Source: Petunia secreta
Lineage: Eukaryota > Streptophyta > Magnoliopsida > Solanales > Solanaceae
Length of the DNA: 64,000 nt
NCBI GenBank assembly: GCA_029990175.1
Contig: JARKIP010000099.1
Location: forward strand, 1,302,001-1,366,000
Reading direction: 5' to 3'
The position numbers and the translations under genes were made by a program. Under the pieces are notes generated by a model that was not told the origin of the DNA, ran no database searches, and saw nothing but the letters and a program-made list of their open reading frames with translations. Shown in pieces: positions 56,980 through 64,000 of this stretch. The stretch's first letter is position 1, and each line of letters begins with the position of its first letter.

Positions 56980-57026
56980 CTCGGGTTGCCTCCCGAGAAG
57001 CGCCTTAGTTAACGTCGTGGCACGAC
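56980..57026 (-). other. Double-hairpin motif after the coding region in F
   Basis: On the minus strand GTCGTGCCACGAC (57026-57014) then CTCGGG-AGGCAA-CCCGAG (56997-56980). Twelve bases separate it from the protease stop codon. Same order and spacing as 24187-24232 in element D; the stem bases differ but pair in both (CTTGGG/CCCAAG against CTCGGG/CCCGAG), a compensatory change. Confidence 0.72.
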
Positions 57027-57038
57027 GACACTTCTAGC

Positions 57039-59177
57039 TCACTTCCAACATTTATGTCTTCTCTTCTTACGCCGAACTTTTGCTTTCTTCCCTTTTTTTA
57101 GAGAACCCCTCTTCAACTTCACCTCTGGTTTACTTCCATGTTCTTGTTTGACACATTCAATCATAGAGCACTCTTCAACCTTAGCTATGTGCTCCTTCCC
57201 ATTATAAACCTTGAAAGTAACCTTTTCTCCATGCGCTCTAACAGTCATCTCACCCAGCTCCATGTCAATAATTGCCTTCGAGGTGACTAAGAATGGTCTC
57301 CCCAAAATGATTGGAGCTTCTCGGTCCTCTTCATAATCTAGGACTACAAAATCAGCAGAGAATGTAAACTAACCAACTTTTAGCAACACATCCTCCAACT
57401 TACCATCAGGGTGAGTGAGAGATCCATCTGCCATCTTAAGAGTAACTGAAGAGGGCTTGATTGCTCCTAGCCCTAACCTTTTGCAAACAGACAGAGGCAT
57501 GAGATTTATGCTCGCACCCAAATCACACAAGGCACCAGTGATATTATGCCCTCCAATGGTACAAGGAATAGTAAACCTCCCAGGATCTTGAAGTTTTGGA
57601 GGTAGCTTGCTCAAGATTGTGCTACACTCCTCAACTAACTCAACTGTATCTATCTCTTGAGGCTTTTTCTTCTTGACTAAAATCTCTTTTAAGAACTTCA
57701 CAAAGGATGACATCAATTCAAACACATCAGTCAAAGGAATATTAACTTGAAGTTCTTTCAACATACTCACAAATTTTTGGTACTGGGCCAGATCCTTCGA
57801 TGGTATAAGTCTCTGTGGGAATGGTGGAGGTGGCAGAGGTGTCTCCTTTTTCTCTTCTTTCTTCTTTACCTTCTCCACTTTTTCAACTTTTTCTATTTCA
57901 GCTCTCTTTTCAGACTGGGCCATCAGCTCTCCACCTTCAATTAAAGTCACTGCAAGACATTGTTCAGGCTCTTTTTTAACAGTGCTTGTTTCTCCCACCA
58001 ACTGCCCCAACTGGTGCTCCAAGTTCTTTTGAGCATTGGCAAGATCTTGTATGGCTTGTGCATGGGCTGCAGTGTCAGCTATCATTCTCTGCTGGCCTGC
58101 CATTATTTGCTTTAGCATATCTTCAACTGAACTGCTAACCTGCTGTGGTGGAGCTGGAAGTGGGTGGTAATTATTCGGGGCTCTCGTATTGCCTTGATAA
58201 TAACCATTACCAAACTGGTTTTGACCCTGCAGCCTATTTTGATTACCCACGTAATAAACCGACTCTGGATTAGAAGAGCAAACCTCTGTAGCATGGTCTT
58301 GACCACAAACCTCACAAAAGCTCTGGAGTTGTTGCACTGGAGCCACTGGTTGCTGAGCCTTTTGCAGAGCTAACTTGCTAATTTGATTGGAAATAGCATC
58401 CATCCTCGCCCTTAGCTCTGAAACTGCATCTAACTGAAGTACCCCTGCAGGTCTCTGCGTAATAGCTCTACCATCTCCCTGCCAATCAAGATTGCTCTGC
58501 GAAAACTTATCTAGCAAATCATAAATTTGATCAAAATTTAGGGCCAGTACTTGGCCCCCAGCAGCAGCATCAACCACGATCTTAGTATGTTGGTTCAGCC
58601 CCTCAACAAAAGTGTGTGCAACAACCTCATTGGATTGGTTGTGGTGTGGATAATCTCTCAATAGAGCTTTGAATCGCTCCCAGACTGAATACAAGGATTC
58701 TCCTTCTAACTGTCTGAAGGACATAATTTCGCTCCTCAGCCGGGCTGTCTTGGCAGACGGATAAAATTTGGCCAAGAACTTCTTAGCCAAATCATTCCAA
58801 GTGGTGATAGACCCAGACTTTTCAGCCTTTAACCACCTCTTTGCTGCCCCAATCAGTGAAAACGGGAACAACGTCAAGCGAACATAATCAGTAGGAACAC
58901 CCGCTGGTGTATAAGTATCACTGATCTCCAGAAAGTTCTGAATGTGTTGCTGCGGATCCTCATGAAGTAATCCACCATATTGTCCAGTCACATGCAGCAA
59001 CTGAATCATGCCGGACTTAATCTCAAAGCCCCCGGTGATAGAGGGCTTAACTATGCTCGATGCTACTCCCTCCAGGCTGGGGAGAGCAACATCTCGCACA
59101 GCTAAAGCTTGGTCTTCTGCCATTCCTGTAGGTAAAGATCGAGCAGGACCTAATACCTGAAACAACACAAAACTCAA
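57039..59177 (-). pseudogene. F gag-protease, one internal stop
   Basis: One frame from 59177 to the TGA at 57039-57041, broken only by a TAG at 57369-57371. The likely start is the methionine of MAEDQALAVRD (59123). Residues counted from 59177: gag domain about 50-200 (LHEDPQQHIQNFLEISDTY, FLAKFYPSAKTARLRSEI, SVWERFKALLRDYPHH); zinc knuckle C288-x2-C-x3-H-x4-C300; Gln- and Lys-rich linkers; protease with CDLGASINLMP (D552). After the stop the protease continues with LGRPFLVTSKAIIDMELG and a basic tail. Athila-type. The TAG is probably a simple A-to-T nonsense change. The stop codon is followed at once by the hairpin motif, where RT would be expected. Confidence 0.88.
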
Positions 59178-59240
59178 AACAAAAATTAAACCTGAATAGT
59201 AAGTAATAAACTGTTCAAAAAGAAATCAGTCAATAATTAG

Positions 59241-59258
59241 TCCCCGGCAACGGCGCCA
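59241..59258 (-). other. F primer-binding site 2 (tRNA-Asp)
   Basis: Exact 18-base complement of the tRNA-Asp 3' end, six bases from LTR3. It primes the long unit. Confidence 0.87.
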
Positions 59259-59264
59259 AAAACT

Positions 59265-60603
59265 TGTTGCTCCCAACGCACACGCAAGTATACGTGGTCG
59301 ACAAGTAATAAAGTGATAAGTAGAGTATCGTTCCCACGAGGACTACTCAGACTGAATTCTAGCAAACAATTTCCTAAGAACTATTCATGGATCTTTTCCA
59401 ATGGTTGAGATTTTACTAACTAAAACAGTAATTAAAACAAATAACTGAAGTCAAGTATCAGAACAATTTATGGGTTGTTATCAATAATGGAGAAACGGTC
59501 CAGGGTCAGAGTTACGAACAATCCAGTTGAGTTTTCAAATTGATTCCACTTCTTAACCCGGGTTACTAACTAACAGATTAAATGTACCCGTGAAAACCTT
59601 TCGATTCTTCACGGTCTATGCAGGCTACTCCAATCCCTATATGTCTATGGGTTGAATCACGTGCACGCATTAGCGAATTCTGTAATGAGTTAAACTAGGC
59701 GAGCAAGTATATGTCTATCCTACTCACAAATTGGTTCCCCGATGCCCGGGTTCACAAACTAGTCCTATTCTTTCTTATTACGTAATTAAATTCCCTCTTT
59801 CGAGTTCAATCTAAAAACCATAGATAATGCGTAATAATCGGGCCCTGACAATTACACAAGTGAAATCAAGAAAGAATAAGTAACCCGTAATGGGATTCAA
59901 TTAATGGGAATCAATCTTAAAACATCAACCTTCATGTAATACTCTAACCCTAGAACGATATATTTAGCAACGCATACTCATAATAACAATACAAGGAATT
60001 GATGTAATAATGAAATAATGATGAAATAAATTAATGGAAGGAAGAAAAACCCTTGTCTTGATGTTATGATCTCTCAAATTTGCTCCAAAGTCTGAACTCC
60101 CATGAAAAACTAAGTAAAAGAGTATTTATAGGGTTTACAAACACCTAGTATTAAGTTAGACCCTATCCTAGACGAAATAGGAAGTAAAAACGCGCACAAG
60201 GGCGCTATAACGGGTGCCCCACGCCTCGTAAAGCGTGAACCAAGACAGAGGACGCCAGAATCTGCCCGCTTTTGCTCCGCGGCGCATGGAGAACCGCGCC
60301 TGGGGGTGGTGCGCGCTGGAGGGCGCGGCGCATGGCCCACAGCGCCCAGCCATTTTTCTGTTCCGTTCCTCCTTTTCTCGTTTCGTGTTGTGCCTTCGTG
60401 TGCTCGATCCAATCCTCAATCAAAATCCAATCTTTTCTCGCTCAATCATGCTCTTAAAAGCTCCAATTGCACTGCACAACAACCTACATACACACGACAT
60501 CAAATCAGTGCAAAATCACATTCATAAACCATAAAACGAGCGAATAAGGTACTAAAACGTGAGGAAATATTAAGGAAATATAGGCATAAAATGCCAAACA
60601 TCA
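59265..60603 (-). repeat. F LTR3 (5' LTR of the long unit)
   Basis: 1339 bp. Shares CCCAACGC, CAAGGAATTG and CCCTATCC with LTR4. About 19 differences from LTR4 by hand count. Confidence 0.92.
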
Positions 60604-61323
60604 CCACCCCACACTTGAACCTTTGCTCGCCCTTGAGCAATCACAAATAACTTCCAACCTAGGTAGAACAGGTCTGCCCATGACTATGGTTGATATCGAT
60701 CATTGAACAAATGCACATATGACTACTATGGATCCACAAACATGCCAACAATTTACCAAAACCAAAAATATGAGAACAACCACCCCAAAATAGCTCAAAT
60801 GCACCAACTCAACTTAATGCAACCATGCTCCCACAAAATCACACCTATCTACTCAACCAAGAACCATCAATTTCACCTATTTCATGCAAACCATGCGCCC
60901 TCACCAATATGAAGCAAAAGAGTGTCCCCCAAGTATCACACACAACCATGAATATCAAGAATAGAATGGGGACAATAGCAAACGAATTCACTCACTCTCA
61001 TGAAAGTCTCACATGTCACACACAATGTACCATAGGCTTGCCCGTAGTGTAGGACTCCACTAATGTAAGCTCACTCCAATCGGGATTAACTAGGACTTTA
61101 GAAAGGTCGTAATGTAGGCTAAGAGGCGGGTAGGATACATATGGTAATAGTGACTACCTCCCTAAGCACTTTAATACATCACATTCAAATTAAGCATCAA
61201 TCTCATCAAGCCACCCAATCAACAACTTTCACACACACACCTTCTCAACAAGTAGCATTTTTCTTTTAAGCACACACTAGCAAGGAATGAATATCTTTTT
61301 CCCCGGCAACAGCGCCAAAAACT
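60604..61323 (-). other. F short insert 2
   Basis: 720 bp, same length and same deletion junction as short insert 1. Primer site at 61300-61317 with one mismatch (TGGCGCTGTTGCCGGGGA on the minus strand). Confidence 0.9.
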
Positions 61324-62664
61324 TGTTGCTCCCAACGCACACGCAAGTATACGTGGTCAACGAGTAATAAAGTGATAAGTAGATTATCGTTCCCACGAGG
61401 ACTACTCAGACTGAATTCTAGCAAACAATTTCCTAAGAACTATTCAGGGATCTTTTCCAATGGTTGAGATTTTACTAACTAAAACAATAATTAAAACAAA
61501 TAACTGAAGTCAAGAATCAGAACAATTTATGGGTTGTTATCAATAATGGAGAAACGGTCCAGGGTCAGAGTTACGAACAATCCAGTTGAGTTTTCCAATT
61601 GATTCCACTTCTTAAATCCCGGGTTACTAACTAACAGATTAAATGTACCCGTGAAAACCTTTCGATTCTTCACGGTCTATGCAGGCTACTCCAATCCCTA
61701 TATGTCTATGGGTTGAATCACGTGCACGCATTAACGAATTCTGTAATGAGTTAAACTAGGCGAGCAAGTATATGTCTATCCTACTCACAAATTGGTTCCC
61801 CGATGCCCGGGTTCACAAACTAGTCCTATTCTTTCTTATTACGTAATTAAATTCCCTCTTTCGAGTTCAATCTAAAAACCATAGATAATGCGTAATAATC
61901 GGGCCCTGACAATTACACAAGTGAAATCAAGAAAGAATAAGTAACCCGTAATGGGATTCAATTAATGGGAATCAATCTTCAAACATCAACCTTCATGTAA
62001 TACTCTAACCCTAGAACGATATATTTAGCCACGCATACTCATAATAACAACACAAGGAATTGATGTAATAATGAAATAATGATGAAATAAATTAATGGAA
62101 GGAAGAAAAACCCTTGTCTTGATGTTATGAGCTCTCAAATTTGCACCAAAGTTTGAACTCCCATGAAAAACTAAGTAAAAGAGTATTTATAGGGTTTACA
62201 AACACCTAGTATTAAGTTAGACCCTATCCTAGACGAAATAGGAAGTAAAAACGCGCACAAGGGCGCTATAACGGGTGCCCCGCACCTCGTAAAGCGTGAA
62301 CCAAGACAGAGGACGCCAGAATCTGCCCGCTTTTGCTCCGCGGCGCATGGAGAACCGCGCCTGGGGGTGGTGCGCGCTGGAGGGCGCGGCGCATGGCCCA
62401 CAGCGCCCAGCCATTTTTTTGTTCCGTTCCTCCTTTTCTCGTTTCGTGTTGTGCCTTAGTGTGCTCGATCCAATCCTCAATCAAAATCCAATCTTTTCTC
62501 GCTCAATCATGCTCTTAAAAGCTCCAATTGCACTGCACAACAACCTACATACACACGACATCAAATCAGTGCAAAATCACATTCATAAACCATAAAACGA
62601 GCGAATAAGGTACTAAAACGTGAGGAAATATTAAGGAAATATAGGCATAAAATGCCAAACATCA
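61324..62664 (-). repeat. F LTR4
   Basis: 1341 bp. Ends AACATCA directly against the right TSD copy TGAGT (62665-62669). Confidence 0.92.
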
Positions 62665-62669
62665 TGAGT

Positions 62670-64000
62670 CACACCTTAGCTCTACATTCTCAGCTCCTAT
62701 TTCTTTGGCCAGCTTTAGTCCTGCTATGGCGGCTTCGTACTCAGCTTCGTTGTTGGTTAGCTTCTCGAATTTCATCGAGTGCCTTAGCTTTTCCCATGTT
62801 GGAGCTACGAGCACTATTCCTAGCCTCGAGCCGTTGGAATTATCTGCCCCATCTGTGTTGCTTCTCTTTTTTTGCCTCGGGAAAGTGTTTAGCACTAAAA
62901 TCAACTGACACTTGGGAATTTATGGCTGTGCGAGGTTGGTATACAATGTCATACTTACTCAGCTCGACCGCCCACCTAGATAACCTCCCTGACAATTCTG
63001 GCTTATGTAATATATTTCTCAAGGGGAAGGTTGTTACTACGGCTATTGGATGGTATTGGAAATAAGGGCGTAGTTTTCGAGCAGAAATGACTAATGCAAG
63101 TGCTAATTTTTCTAAAATGGGGTAACTTATTTCAGCATCGACGAGAGCTTTGCTAACATAGTATATTTGGGCTTGACAATTCCTCGGGGATTGCTTGTAT
63201 AGCTTTGATCTTGTCGGGATTTGCCTCGATACCTCTCTCCAAGACAATGAATCCTAGGAATTTTCCCGAGCTGACCCTAAAAGCACACTTTTCGGGGTTA
63301 AGCTTCATGCAATACTGTTTCAAATTACAAAGGCCTCCTTTAGTTGTTTCAAGTGATCTTCCAATCGGACTGATTTTACCAACATATCATCAATATATAC
63401 TTTCATTATTTTTTCGATGTAATGGTTAAATATTTGGCATACCAGCCTTTGATAAGTTGCTCCGGCATTTTTGAGACCGAAGGGCATCACCTTGTAACAA
63501 TAGGTTCCTTCATCCGTGATAAAGGAAGTTTTTTCTGCAACACTGGGGTCCATCGAGATCTGATTGTACCCCAAATATATATCCAAAAAGGTTAAGAATT
63601 TTTGTTCAGCCATGGAGTCTATTAACCTATCTATTTGGGGCAAAGGGTAGGAGTCTTTAGGGCAAGCTTTATTCAAGTCGGTGTAGTCGACACACATTCT
63701 CTACTTGTCATTTTTCTTGGGAACCACTACCACTTTAGTAAGCCAATCTAGGTGTTTGACTTCTCTTATGAATCAATTACTGAGCAACCTTGTGGTCTCT
63801 TCTTGGATCGCCTTCTTCTTTACTCCAGCGTGGGGTCTTTTCTTTTGTTTCACTGGGCGGTGGTTGGGATCTAAATTGAACTTGTGTGTTATGATTTCGT
63901 GATCGATCCCTACCATGTCTGCATGAGACCAAGAAAAGCAATCATCATTGGCTTATAACAATTCGATGAGAGCTTTCTTAGATTCAGCATCCAGTTCCGA
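62670..64000 (-). pseudogene. Element E RT, first RNase H and start of second RNase H
   Basis: Right to left: acidic lead-in at the window end; MCVDYTDLNKACPKDSYPLP (63697-63640); YIDD near 63390; GLKNAGATYQRLV near 63465; thumb to about 63180. A deletion of about 300 bp relative to C (C 40200-40490) follows, joining IQAIPEELS-like sequence to the YYVSKALVDAE region near 63172. Then the gypsy RNase H remnant (63165-62900) and the archaeal-like RNase H start with NTDGADNSNGS and NNEAEYEAAIAGLKLA to VELRCDS at 62670, where F interrupts. Stops and frameshifts throughout. Confidence 0.87.

Larger units (their letters stand above)
50711..62664 (-). mobile_element. Element F: four-LTR tandem of non-autonomous Athila-type gag-protease units
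   Basis: Inserted in the second RNase H of E between the codons for CDS and QLVVNQ, with TSD TGAGT at 50706-50710 and 62665-62669. Structure: LTR1, 720-bp insert, LTR2, 5152-bp insert, LTR3, 720-bp insert, LTR4. LTRs are 1341, 1341, 1339 and 1341 bp. Each insert ends at a primer site beside the next LTR. Only the outermost ends carry the duplication; none flanks LTR2 or LTR3. The long unit has gag and protease but no RT, RNase H or integrase, so it would depend on an autonomous Athila-type partner. Confidence 0.93.
45219..64000 (-). mobile_element. Element E: decayed Tat-type retrotransposon, runs off the window
   Basis: Minus orientation. 3' LTR 45219-45798 preceded by GATAT (45214-45218), the candidate left TSD. 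Antisense gene 46126-48714, integrase and second RNase H end 49201-50705, then insertion F, then second RNase H start, first RNase H and RT to the window end. Gag, protease and the 5' LTR lie beyond 64000. Same family type as A and C, with different LTR sequence. Confidence 0.9.

Noticed and set aside
52748..61317. Sequences identical to the tRNA-Asp 3' end including CCA (52748, 59241, 61300), possible tRNA genes
   Set aside because: Only the last 18 bases are present, CCA is encoded, and each lies six bases from an LTR: they are primer-binding sites.
51558..62595. Open stretches of about 100 codons on both strands, repeated four times in the F LTRs
   Set aside because: They persist because the LTRs are nearly identical, not through coding constraint; no ribosome context or domain, and they overlap on opposite strands.
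50711..62664. F as two or three separately nested insertions
   Set aside because: No target duplications at the inner LTR borders, and each inner LTR abuts a primer site on one side and a polypurine tract on the other, as in shared-LTR tandems.

Overview
This window is nuclear plant DNA, almost certainly from a flowering plant and plausibly an asterid/Solanaceae-type eudicot (weak inference from LTR style only). It is almost entirely nested LTR retrotransposons. I found no host protein-coding gene, rRNA, tRNA gene or CRISPR array. The signs are Ty3/gypsy pol domains with plant-specific architecture (Tat with dual RNase H, Tekay/Del-like chromodomain, Athila-type gag/protease), tRNA-Asp-type primer sites, and five target-site duplications (TSDs) that I could read by eye.

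Layout. 1-2094: decayed sequence with a candidate 379-bp 3' LTR (1587-1965). 2095-32594: element A, an old Tat-type element on the minus strand (TSD AAGCT), split by two later insertions. These are B, a chromovirus (10254-16505, plus strand, TSD CGATA) in the protease region, and D, an Athila-type element (17807-31539, plus strand, TSD GTACC/GCACC) in gag. 32719-33230: a Tourist/PIF-Harbinger-like MITE with TTA duplications. 33676-44345: element C, a young and nearly complete Tat element on the minus strand (TSD GGTAG). 45219-64000: element E, a third decayed Tat element on the minus strand that runs off the window. E is split inside its second RNase H by F (50711-62664, TSD TGAGT), a compound array of four 1.34-kb LTRs and three internal regions whose only genes are gag and protease.

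The most interesting system is the antisense gene carried by the Tat elements between pol and the 3' LTR. In C it reads as five exons and four clean GT-AG introns, encoding about 824 residues: an acidic N-terminus, a transposase_28-like (PF04195-type) domain, a lysine-rich segment and a long coiled coil. It has its own TATA box and 3' hairpins. Homologous intron positions, start context and TATA boxes can be seen in the decayed copies of A and E. Because the gene is antisense to the genomic RNA, its introns are not spliced out during retrotransposition, which explains how a retroelement can keep a multi-intron gene.

Other points: C has gag, protease and pol in one reading frame interrupted by a UGA and by a UAG in a CAA-UAG-CAA-CUA context (the TMV-type leaky stop consensus). 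The Athila-type elements D and F share a double-hairpin motif immediately after the coding region, and the coding sequence each has lost lies just before it. F is a short-long-short tandem of shared-LTR units inside one TSD.
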